Assembly (NCBI GenBank): GCA_964507325.1
Contig: CAZDQL010000018.1
Coordinates: 18,214 to 82,213, forward strand
From: CAZDQL01 sp964507325
Lineage (GTDB): Bacteria > Planctomycetota > UBA1135 > GCA-002686595
Direction of reading: 5' to 3'
DNA length: 64,000 nt
A model generated the notes under the pieces. The model was not told the origin of the DNA and searched no databases. It worked only from the letters and a program-made list of their open reading frames with translations. The translations under genes and the position numbers were made by a program. Positions 26,222 to 34,059 of the stretch are shown one piece after another. Within the stretch, counting starts at the first letter, position 1. The number at the start of each line of letters is the position of its first letter.

Positions 26222-28690
26222 ATGCACTCCCCCCTTTGTCCGCGCTCCATCGAGCCCCTCGCCGCGGCTGCTCTGGCGCTGCTCCTCCTCGCCTCCCCGG
26301 CCGCCGCGTTCCAGCGCAACACCCCCCCCCTCCCCGACCTCACCGCCGGCGGGACCACCGACGGCAAGCACGACTGGAACCTCGGCCCCACGGGAGCGCG
26401 CGGTTGGATGTGGGGCTGGAAGCTGGAGACCACCGACGCGCGCCAGGTGCTCGTCACGGCTGTCGAGCCCGGCTCCCCCGCCGCGGGCGTGCTCGCGGTG
26501 GGCGACGTGATCCTCGGCGTGGGCGCAGCGCCGTTCACGCGCGACCCGCGCAGGGCCCTGGGGGACGCGATCACCGCCGCGGAGGGGCGCGCGGGCGGCG
26601 GGCGCCTCGAGCTCCTGCGCTGGCGCGAAGGGAAGCGCGAGCCGGTCACCCTCGAGCTCCCCGTCCTCGGCGACTTCGCCGACGGCGCACCCTGGGACTG
26701 CCCCAAGTCCGCCAGGATCCTCGAGCAGGCCTGCGAGCACATCGCCGGCCACATGCAGGGCGACATCGACGGGATGATGAACGCCCTGGCCCTGCTCGCC
26801 AGCGGGGAGCAGCAGTACCGCCCGCTGGTCCAGAAGCTCGCCCACGAGGTGGGCGACCCCTCCGTGGAGCTCACCCTCGAGGGGCGCACCTCCGGGCTCC
26901 TCTCCTGGCAGTGGGGCTACCGCAACCTGTTCCTCTGCGAGTACCACCTCGCCACGCAGGACCGGCGGGTGCTGCCGGCGATCGCCGAGTACTCCACCAC
27001 GATCGCCCAGGGGCAGAGCGGCGTCGGCACCTGGGGACACGGCATGGCCTGGCCCGACCTGAACGGCGGCCGTCTGCACGGGCGGCTCGGCGGCTACGGC
27101 GCCCTGAACCAGGCGGGGCTCGTCTGCCACCTCTCACTGGTGCTCGCCCGCAGGTGCGGCATCGAGGACCCCGAGATCGACGCCGCCATCGCGAGGGCGA
27201 ACCGCTTCGCCGCCTTCTACGCGGGCAAGGGCGCCATCCCTTACGGGGACCACCGCCCCGGCTGGAACGTCCACGACGACAACGGCAAGAACTCGATCGC
27301 GGCCCTGATCTTCGACCTGCAGGGGATGGACGAGGAGGCGCGCTTCTTCGCGCGCATGACGGTCGCCTCCTACGGCGAGCGGGAGCGCGGCCACACCGGC
27401 AACTACTTCAGCTACCTGTGGGGCCCACTGGGTGCGGCGCGCGTGGGCCCCGATGCCGTGGCCGCCTTCCTGCGCGAGCAGCGCTGGTACTTCGACCTGG
27501 CGCGCTCCTGCGACGGGAGCTTCCCCTACCAGGGGGGCGCGGGGATGGAGGGGGGCGAGCACAAGTACGGGAACTGGGACTGCACCGCCGTCTTCGTCCT
27601 CGCCAGCACGCTGCCGCGCAAGGAGCTCTACCTGACCGGCAAGGGCAGCGACCCCGAGAACGCGCTCGTCGGGGCCGAGCTGGAGGAGGCCCTCGCCGCG
27701 GGGCGCGGCTTCGACTCCTGGAGCATGGCGAGCGAGCACTACGCAGCCATGCCGGCAGGGGGGCTCCTGCGCCTCCTGGAGAGCTGGTCGCCCGCGGTGC
27801 GCTCGCGCGCCGCCTCGGCGCTGGCGGAGAAGGAGGGCGAGCACGTACCCGCGTTGATCGGGCTCCTGAGCCAGGAGCCGCTCGACGCGCGCTACGGCGC
27901 CTGTCAAGCCCTCGCCGCGCTGGGCCCGGCGGCCGCCGACGCCGTGCCCGCACTGACGGAGATCCTGCGCGAGGACGACGTCTGGCTGCGCATCCAGGCC
28001 GCCTACGCCCTGGCCAGCATCGGCGACGCGGCCCGCGGGGCGGCTCCCGCCCTGCTCGAGCTCGCCCTGCGCGACGACCCCGACGACCCGCGCCAGTTCA
28101 CCCAGCGCTACCTCGCCTTCTGCCTCTTCTACCCCGGTGGTGCCTTGAAGATGCGCGGCTTGCTGGCGCGCTCCCTCGACGGCATCGACCGCGAGCTGCT
28201 GCTGGCCGCCGTCGAGCGCCTGCTCGCGAACGACGACGGTCGCGCCCGGGGCGCCGTCGGCACCGTCTACGAGAACCTCACCCTGGAGGAGATCGCGCCG
28301 CTGCTGCCGGCGATCGTGGAGGCGATCCGCACGCCCTCGCCGAGCGGCGTGATGTTCGCGAACGACATTCGCCTGCGCGGGCTAGACCTCCTGGCGCGCC
28401 ACCGCATCCGCGAGGGGATGGAGCTCTGCATCCCGGCGATGGACATCGACCAGTGGGGCAAGAAGAACCGCATCCAGCGCGGCCTGCGCACCCTCGCGAC
28501 CTATGGCGGCGCGGCGAAACCCATCCTGCCCGACCTGCGCGACCTCGAGCGCAGCCTCGAGGCCCACCGCGAGGCCCGCAACCTCGGCGAGCAGATCGCG
28601 CTCTGCCGGGAGACGATCGCGACGATCGAGGCCGCGCCGGATGAAGAGCCGCTGCGGACGGTGGCGGAGCTCGTGGGCCGGGGGAACTAG
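26222..28690 (+). CDS. Secreted PDZ / alpha-toroid / HEAT-repeat protein (DUF6288-like), copy 2
   Basis: An 822-residue paralogue of the protein at 6773-9193. I chose the ATG at 26222 because it gives a signal peptide (ALALLLLASPAAA). The order is the same: PDZ-like (about 50-140, VGDVILGVGAAPF), toroid (about 150-500; CPKSARILEQAC, RFAAFYAGKGAIPYGDHRP, FFARMTVASYGE, GHTGNYFSYLW) and HEAT repeats (about 520-800; ARYGACQALAALG). Shared motifs with copy 1 run along the full length. No reaction is known; an extracellular glycan-related enzyme is a guess from its neighbours. Confidence 0.78.
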   Translation: MHSPLCPRSIEPLAAAALALLLLASPAAAFQRNTPPLPDLTAGGTTDGKHDWNLGPTGARGWMWGWKLETTDARQVLVTAVEPGSPAAGVLAVGDVILGVGAAPFTRDPRRALGDAITAAEGRAGGGRLELLRWREGKREPVTLELPVLGDFADGAPWDCPKSARILEQACEHIAGHMQGDIDGMMNALALLASGEQQYRPLVQKLAHEVGDPSVELTLEGRTSGLLSWQWGYRNLFLCEYHLATQDRRVLPAIAEYSTTIAQGQSGVGTWGHGMAWPDLNGGRLHGRLGGYGALNQAGLVCHLSLVLARRCGIEDPEIDAAIARANRFAAFYAGKGAIPYGDHRPGWNVHDDNGKNSIAALIFDLQGMDEEARFFARMTVASYGERERGHTGNYFSYLWGPLGAARVGPDAVAAFLREQRWYFDLARSCDGSFPYQGGAGMEGGEHKYGNWDCTAVFVLASTLPRKELYLTGKGSDPENALVGAELEEALAAGRGFDSWSMASEHYAAMPAGGLLRLLESWSPAVRSRAASALAEKEGEHVPALIGLLSQEPLDARYGACQALAALGPAAADAVPALTEILREDDVWLRIQAAYALASIGDAARGAAPALLELALRDDPDDPRQFTQRYLAFCLFYPGGALKMRGLLARSLDGIDRELLLAAVERLLANDDGRARGAVGTVYENLTLEEIAPLLPAIVEAIRTPSPSGVMFANDIRLRGLDLLARHRIREGMELCIPAMDIDQWGKKNRIQRGLRTLATYGGAAKPILPDLRDLERSLEAHREARNLGEQIALCRETIATIEAAPDEEPLRTVAELVGRGN

Positions 28691-28695
28691 CCCGG

Positions 28696-30123
28696 TCAGC
28701 GCTCGAGGATCGGGTCCACCCAGATGGTGTGGGCGGAGCGGTTGACGTCACTGCAGACGATGCGCAGCTCCAGGGTCTTGACGCGCTTCACGCTGACCTT
28801 GAAGCGCTGGACGTCCCGCACCGTGGTCAAGGGCTCCGAGCTCCAGATCAAGCGACCGTCCCCGAAGATCCTGAAGTCCAACGGCGCGGTGAAGGTCGCG
28901 TGGCTGGTGTCGTTGATGGCGACCTGGCCCACCAGGGTCTCCCACGCGCGGCCCAGGTCGTAGCGCACGACCGCGTCGTTGCCCAGCGCACCGGCGTGCA
29001 GCGCCAGCGAGTGCAGCTTCAGCACGCCGCCGATCTGCACGACGTCATCGCCGAGCCCCATCCAGCCGTCCTTGCCCAGCTCACCCAGGGGGGCGTGGAG
29101 GAAGATCTCGGTCAGGTCCGCCAGGAAGATCTGGTCCGGCCCGAAGTCCGTGCGGATCTCGTCGCGCTCCTCTTCGATCTTGCCGCGATCCAGGAGATCG
29201 GCCGTGCCGGCGACGGCGGCCGCGTACCAGTGATCGGCCCGCCGGAAGAAGGCCTCCCGCAGGGGGCCCTTGCGCTCCTTCTTGGCGATCTCGCGCCAGC
29301 GACGGGCGAGGTCCAGCTGGGCGGCCTGCGCGGCGTCTTCACTCGCCTGCTCGAAGCGTTCCTCACGCTCCAAGGCCTCGCCGAGCTTGGAGTCGACCCC
29401 GTGGGCCAGGTGTGGCAGGGCCCCATCCCAGTCCTCCCGCACGGCGAGCAGGAAGCGGGCGACGTCCAGATGCGCCCGGATGCTCTCGGGGTCGGTCTCG
29501 AGCTTGCTCTCCGCGCGCTGGGCATTCTTGGCGAGCTTCTGCCAGGCGGTGGTCTCGCCGGTCAGGATTCGGACGCGCTCGCGCACGACCCCGAGACCGT
29601 TGGCCTTGGCGATCTCCTCCGCCTTGGCGAGCAGGGTCTTCGCGGCGTCGAAGTCCCCCGCGCGGGCCCCGTTCTCGGCGAGCACCAGGCAACGCTCGGC
29701 GATGCGCACGCCCGTCACCGCTCCGTCCCTCTGGGGATCGTAGAGCTCGAAGGCCCAGAGGCTGACCTGGAGCTCATCGACGCTGTAGGCCGCGAGCAGC
29801 TGGTCGAGGAGCTCGAGGAAGAACCTGGCGTCCGGGGAGCGTCCGGCGGCTCGAACGGACTCCTCGAGCAGCACGAAGTGGGCGGCCTCGCCGACGACCG
29901 CGAGGTCGGCCTGCGCCCGCAGGGTTCGAGCGAGCTCGAGGGCGGCCTCCGGCTCCTTCTGCTTCAGCTCCTCCGCGTAGAACTCGCGCAGCTTGCCACG
30001 CGCCTCCTCCAGCTCCTCAGCGCTGGGGACCGCGTACTTCTCCTGCACGGATTGCGCGGAGGCGGGAGCGAGGACGAGGGCCAGGACGAACAGGCCGAGT
30101 ACGAAACGTGCTAGGGAAGCCAC
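28696..30123 (-). CDS. Secreted helical protein with C-terminal NPCBM-like domain
   Basis: A 475-residue protein. The GTG at 30123 gives a clean signal peptide (FVLGLFVLALVLAPASA); the longer frame upstream is non-coding in character. The first ~300 residues are charged helices resembling tetratricopeptide-like repeats (ALELARTLRAQ, AKTLLAKAEEIAK, ARRWREIAKKE). The C-terminal ~150 residues are beta-rich (FLHAPLGELGKDGWMG, DTSHATFTAPLDFRIFGDG, SVKRVKTLELRI) and match an NPCBM sugar-binding module. It may be a cell-surface scaffold or glycan-binding protein. It ends six bases from the convergent upstream gene. Confidence 0.75.
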   Translation of the reverse strand: MASLARFVLGLFVLALVLAPASAQSVQEKYAVPSAEELEEARGKLREFYAEELKQKEPEAALELARTLRAQADLAVVGEAAHFVLLEESVRAAGRSPDARFFLELLDQLLAAYSVDELQVSLWAFELYDPQRDGAVTGVRIAERCLVLAENGARAGDFDAAKTLLAKAEEIAKANGLGVVRERVRILTGETTAWQKLAKNAQRAESKLETDPESIRAHLDVARFLLAVREDWDGALPHLAHGVDSKLGEALEREERFEQASEDAAQAAQLDLARRWREIAKKERKGPLREAFFRRADHWYAAAVAGTADLLDRGKIEEERDEIRTDFGPDQIFLADLTEIFLHAPLGELGKDGWMGLGDDVVQIGGVLKLHSLALHAGALGNDAVVRYDLGRAWETLVGQVAINDTSHATFTAPLDFRIFGDGRLIWSSEPLTTVRDVQRFKVSVKRVKTLELRIVCSDVNRSAHTIWVDPILER

Positions 30124-30166
30124 CTGGGCATCATATCGTCGCTCCACTCGCTGTAAGGTGGCTCCG

Positions 30167-31579
30167 ATGCGCGTGGTGGGCACGCCGCGATCCTGGATTG
30201 ACATGCGACTTGGCTGGATGGGGGCTCTGACCGGTCTTCTGACCCTCGGCCTCACCCTGGGTGGGGTGGAGGGTTCTTTCGGGGGTGTGGGGGCGGCGGC
30301 CGGCGCGAGGGGGAAACCCCCGGAGGTTCGGGACAAGCCCTGGGAGGAGATCCTCGGCCCGGCGCAGGGCTCCTGGCCCGAGCCCCTGCCCGAACTCGAA
30401 TGGCGGTCCGATCTACGGCAGGCGCTCCTGGAGGCGCGCGAGAGCGGGCGGCCCCTGCTCGTGACGGCGCGCTGTCAACCCTGCCAGCAGTGCGCCACGA
30501 TCGACAAGCAGGTCCTCGACGGTGGTCCCGAGCTCACCCCGCTCCTCAGTCGCTTCATCACCGTGCGACTCACCGACGCGCTGGACCTCGATCTCGCGCT
30601 CCTGCCCGTGGAGGGATTCCAGGACCTGGACGCTTCGTGGTGGGTCTACTTCCTCTCCCCGGAGGGACGCACCTACGGCGTCTTCGGCGGACGCGACGAG
30701 ATCTCCGATGCGACGCGCGTGAGCGTCCGCGCCATGGTCAACACCCTGCGGCGCGTCCTCGACCATCACGGGGATCCGCGGCGTGCGCGCTGGGACATCG
30801 ACGGGCCGTTGCCGGCCGAGCCAAGGAGCGCGCGCGAGTTGCCTGGCTACCGCTCCTGGCGGGAGTGGTCTCCCGATGCTCCCAATCAGGACTGCCTGCA
30901 CTGCCATCAGGTGGTTGAGATCCTGCGCCATCCCGCGATCGACGCGGGGACCTTCGACGTCGAGAGGGACGTCGCAATCTGGCCCTATCCGGAGAACATC
31001 GGCCTGAGTGTGGACCGGGATCACGGTCTGAAGGTGACGGCGGTCGTGCCGGGAAGCCCGGCCTCCAAAGCGGGCGCGCAGATCGGTGACGAGCTGGCGA
31101 TGGCCGGCGGGCGTCGCCTCTTCGGCCAGACCGACCTGCGCGCTGTGCTGCATCGCGAAGCCTGGCCCGCGGGAGAGGTCGAGCTCGGGTGGCTGCGGGG
31201 GGGCCACCTGCACACGGCCCAGCTCACCCTTGAGCCGGGGTGGCGCACCACGGTGCTCGACTGGCGGATGTCGATCTCCCAGGGGAACATCGGGCCTTCT
31301 CCGGGCTTCTTCCCCCTGCGCGGGCGACGTCGCGACGGCGCGGACCCGGGGATGGCGGTCTCGCCCTTCTTCGGCAGAGCGAGCTCGACGAGCCCGGCCT
31401 TCCAAGCCGGTCTCCGCCCCGGGCACGTCATCGTGGCGGTCAACGGCGAGAGCCCGGACCTTCACAGTCGGCCCTTCCTGGTCTGGTTCCGCCTGAATCA
31501 CCCCGTGGGAAGCGAGATTACCTTGACCGTGCTCGAGGGGGAGCAGCGCAAGGAGATCCGCTACACACCTGAGATGTAG
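30167..31579 (+). CDS. Exported thioredoxin-like / CxxCH / double-PDZ protein
   Basis: A 470-residue protein with an N-terminal membrane segment. A thioredoxin-like region (about 75-215) contains C103, C106 and C109 (ARCQPCQQCATID). A CLHCH motif at 243-247 is a haem c attachment signature, then two PDZ domains follow (about 285-365 and 400-470; VVPGSPASKAGAQIGDEL, FQAGLRPGHVIVAVNGE). I prefer the ATG at 30167 because AAGGTGG precedes it; ATG 30203 is the alternative and gives a tighter signal peptide. A periplasmic redox sensor or thiol exchange protein is possible. The combination of haem site and PDZ is known to me only from planctomycetes. Confidence 0.78.
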   Translation: MRVVGTPRSWIDMRLGWMGALTGLLTLGLTLGGVEGSFGGVGAAAGARGKPPEVRDKPWEEILGPAQGSWPEPLPELEWRSDLRQALLEARESGRPLLVTARCQPCQQCATIDKQVLDGGPELTPLLSRFITVRLTDALDLDLALLPVEGFQDLDASWWVYFLSPEGRTYGVFGGRDEISDATRVSVRAMVNTLRRVLDHHGDPRRARWDIDGPLPAEPRSARELPGYRSWREWSPDAPNQDCLHCHQVVEILRHPAIDAGTFDVERDVAIWPYPENIGLSVDRDHGLKVTAVVPGSPASKAGAQIGDELAMAGGRRLFGQTDLRAVLHREAWPAGEVELGWLRGGHLHTAQLTLEPGWRTTVLDWRMSISQGNIGPSPGFFPLRGRRRDGADPGMAVSPFFGRASSTSPAFQAGLRPGHVIVAVNGESPDLHSRPFLVWFRLNHPVGSEITLTVLEGEQRKEIRYTPEM

Positions 31580-31592
31580 AACGGTAGGAGCG

Positions 31593-33938
31593 ATGATGCG
31601 CTTGCTGGAACCCGTGTGGCTGACGGTCGTCCTCATCTTCTCCTCGGGGGAGATCCGGGCGCAGGATCCGGATCCGCCGGAGGCTTCGGTCTCCTCGCTC
31701 GGCCCAAGGGCGGCGACCTTCGCGGCGGACAGCGAGGAGCAGGTCTTCGACCTCGAAGGCGGCCTGATGGTCGAGCTGGGCGAGGCGGGGAGCTTTCGAC
31801 TGGGCTTCGACACGGGACAGTCGCCTCCCCTGATCCTCTCGCGGAAAGTCCTCGATCGTCTGGGTCTCGAGCCCTTCGGGAATCTGCCGGTCGGAGACGG
31901 GAGTGGAGAGGGTGCGCTGAGCATGGACCTCGTGTCGCTGCCCAGCGTGAGACTGGGGGCCGTTCGCTTCGACGACGTGGTCGCTCTCGTCTCCGATGTC
32001 CAAGGCGGCGCGGGCTCGGTGGGGTTTGGGCTGCTGCACCACTGTCTGATGACGCTCGACCAACGCGGGCAGACGCTCACCCTCGCGCAGGGAGTCTTGC
32101 CCGAACCGGATGGACAGCGCGTCTTTCCCTTGAACCTCGAGCGCACGCCTGCCGTCGAGCTCGTGATCGGCGGTCGGACCCTGTGGGCCAGCATCGACAG
32201 CGCGTGGCCGGCGTGGCTTTCGCTGCCCTTCCCGCTCGCGTCCGAGCTGGCGCTCGCCGAGCCGCTCGATAAGACGGCCGAGGCGCAGACGCTCTTCAAC
32301 CAGCTGATGCTCCAACAGGCTCGCCTGGCGGGGCGCGTACGCCTCGGCGAATTCGAGGTCTGGCATCCGGTGCTCGAGTTCAACGACCTGCTCTCGGACG
32401 TGATCCTCGGCAACCGCTTCCTCGAGGAGTACGTCGTCACCTTCGACACCGCTGGCGCCCGCGTCCGTTTCGAGCCCCACGCCAGCGCGCCCGCCAGCAA
32501 GGAGTCCGCGCCCCGGGGAGTCGCCCTCCTCCCGCTCGACGAGTACCGGGATCGCCTCGCGGGCAGCATCCACGGCCAGACCTTCGGTCTCGCCTGGGGC
32601 TTTGCGCGTGGCATCGAGTTCCGCTACCGGCGCCGGTTCGTGCCCGATGAGGACTTCCCGGCGTGGCGGACCGAAGTCGACCCCAACGTCGCCCTGCAAC
32701 CGATGGCCGGCGACGATCTCCTGACCGAGACGTGCGCCCTGCGCGCCTTGCGCGAGCATGGACTCGGCGCGAACTGGTCGGAGATCGCGCCCTTCTACCG
32801 CGACACGCCGAATCCCCTCTGGCACTCCGATCACGCCATGCGCGAGAACCTGCGGCGCGGACTCGGCGCACCGGCGTGCGGGCACTACCGCGCCCTCCTC
32901 GACGAGGCTCCTTGGGGTCATGCCGATGACCTGGATGCGCAGATGCAGGCGGACTTCTGTGGTGCGCTGGCGCCCGGCGATCCGAACGCGGCGATCACCT
33001 TGGCCTGGAAGTACGGGCACCTCATGAACTACGGGGACGGCGCGATTGGCGCCTGCGTCATGGCGGCGATGAACGCGGAAGCCTACGTGGCCGAGGACCT
33101 GGCGAGCGTCGTCGAGGCGGGAGTGCAGGCCGCTCCCATCGGCAGCCGCTACCGTGAGCTGCTCGACGACGTGCTGCGCTGGCACGGGGCCCATCCCGAC
33201 GATTGGCGCAGGACCTGGACCGAGCTCGACGGGAAGTGGGGAGCGGACGATCGCTGTCCGATCGGCAACGGCTACGGGCGCATGAACGACGCCGCGTTCA
33301 ACATCGACGCCAAGCTGCACGGCGGCTTCGTCCTGATGGGCCTGCTCTACGGGGAAGGGGACTTCCTGCGCTCGCTGGAGATCACCATCCGCTGTGGTCA
33401 GGACACCGACACCAGCGCGCAGAACCTGGGGAGCATCCTCGGGGCGTGGCTGGGCTTGAAGGGGCTGCCGGAGGTGGCGGGCGCTGATGGCGGGTTGGAC
33501 CTCGATCGGACGCTTCCGGGGAGCGATCTGACGCTGCGCTCGATGATGGCTCTGCAGGAATCGCTCGCGCTCGACGTCCTGAGTGCGCGCGGCGGCGCCC
33601 TCCGCGATGGTGTTCTTCACATCCAGCGGGCCAAGCTCTCGCCGCCAATCCCGGAGCAATGGCCGCGTGGGGAGAGCGTGGACCTGAAGCCAAGGACGCA
33701 AGGGCTCAAGCGGGAGGGGCTCACCATCGAATGCGAAGCCCAGGTGGAGGGCGCAGACGGTCCCCTCGTCTACCAATGGTGCCTGGGCGACCTCTCGCGG
33801 AAGAGCGGGGCGCGCGTGCGTCACACGTACTCGACACCGGGCACCTACGAAGTCGATCTGTACGTCTGCGACGAACGTGGCGACACGGGCCACGTGGCGT
33901 TCTCTGTCGTCGTTCCACCCGACGCGGAAATGAAATGA
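31593..33938 (+). CDS. Fusion: retropepsin-like aspartyl protease, ADP-ribosylglycohydrolase, PKD domain
   Basis: A 781-residue exported protein with three parts. Residues ~45-285 look like two clan-AA lobes: the first has the active motif D73-T74-G75 (LGFDTGQSPPLIL), the second the degenerate D202-S203-A204. Residues ~305-660 are an ADP-ribosylglycohydrolase: AGDDLLTET, HSDHAMRENLRRG, NYGDGAIGACVMAAM and the metal motif CGQDTDTSAQNLGSILGA with D604 and D606. The last ~75 residues are a PKD/Ig fold (TYSTPGTYEVDLYVCD). It starts 14 bases after the PDZ gene, so they are co-transcribed. ADP-ribose removal outside the cytoplasm would be unusual; secreted relatives may act on other glycosides. Confidence 0.82.
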   Translation: MMRLLEPVWLTVVLIFSSGEIRAQDPDPPEASVSSLGPRAATFAADSEEQVFDLEGGLMVELGEAGSFRLGFDTGQSPPLILSRKVLDRLGLEPFGNLPVGDGSGEGALSMDLVSLPSVRLGAVRFDDVVALVSDVQGGAGSVGFGLLHHCLMTLDQRGQTLTLAQGVLPEPDGQRVFPLNLERTPAVELVIGGRTLWASIDSAWPAWLSLPFPLASELALAEPLDKTAEAQTLFNQLMLQQARLAGRVRLGEFEVWHPVLEFNDLLSDVILGNRFLEEYVVTFDTAGARVRFEPHASAPASKESAPRGVALLPLDEYRDRLAGSIHGQTFGLAWGFARGIEFRYRRRFVPDEDFPAWRTEVDPNVALQPMAGDDLLTETCALRALREHGLGANWSEIAPFYRDTPNPLWHSDHAMRENLRRGLGAPACGHYRALLDEAPWGHADDLDAQMQADFCGALAPGDPNAAITLAWKYGHLMNYGDGAIGACVMAAMNAEAYVAEDLASVVEAGVQAAPIGSRYRELLDDVLRWHGAHPDDWRRTWTELDGKWGADDRCPIGNGYGRMNDAAFNIDAKLHGGFVLMGLLYGEGDFLRSLEITIRCGQDTDTSAQNLGSILGAWLGLKGLPEVAGADGGLDLDRTLPGSDLTLRSMMALQESLALDVLSARGGALRDGVLHIQRAKLSPPIPEQWPRGESVDLKPRTQGLKREGLTIECEAQVEGADGPLVYQWCLGDLSRKSGARVRHTYSTPGTYEVDLYVCDERGDTGHVAFSVVVPPDAEMK

Positions 33939-34059
33939 CCGGGATCGGGCACACCGCCTCGGTGTGTTAACCGTGCCCATCACACACCCTGATTCTGGTG
34001 CTACCCTGCCGGTGTCCGTGGCCCCCCCGCTGGAGCCGACGCCGAGCGTCGGGCCCGTC

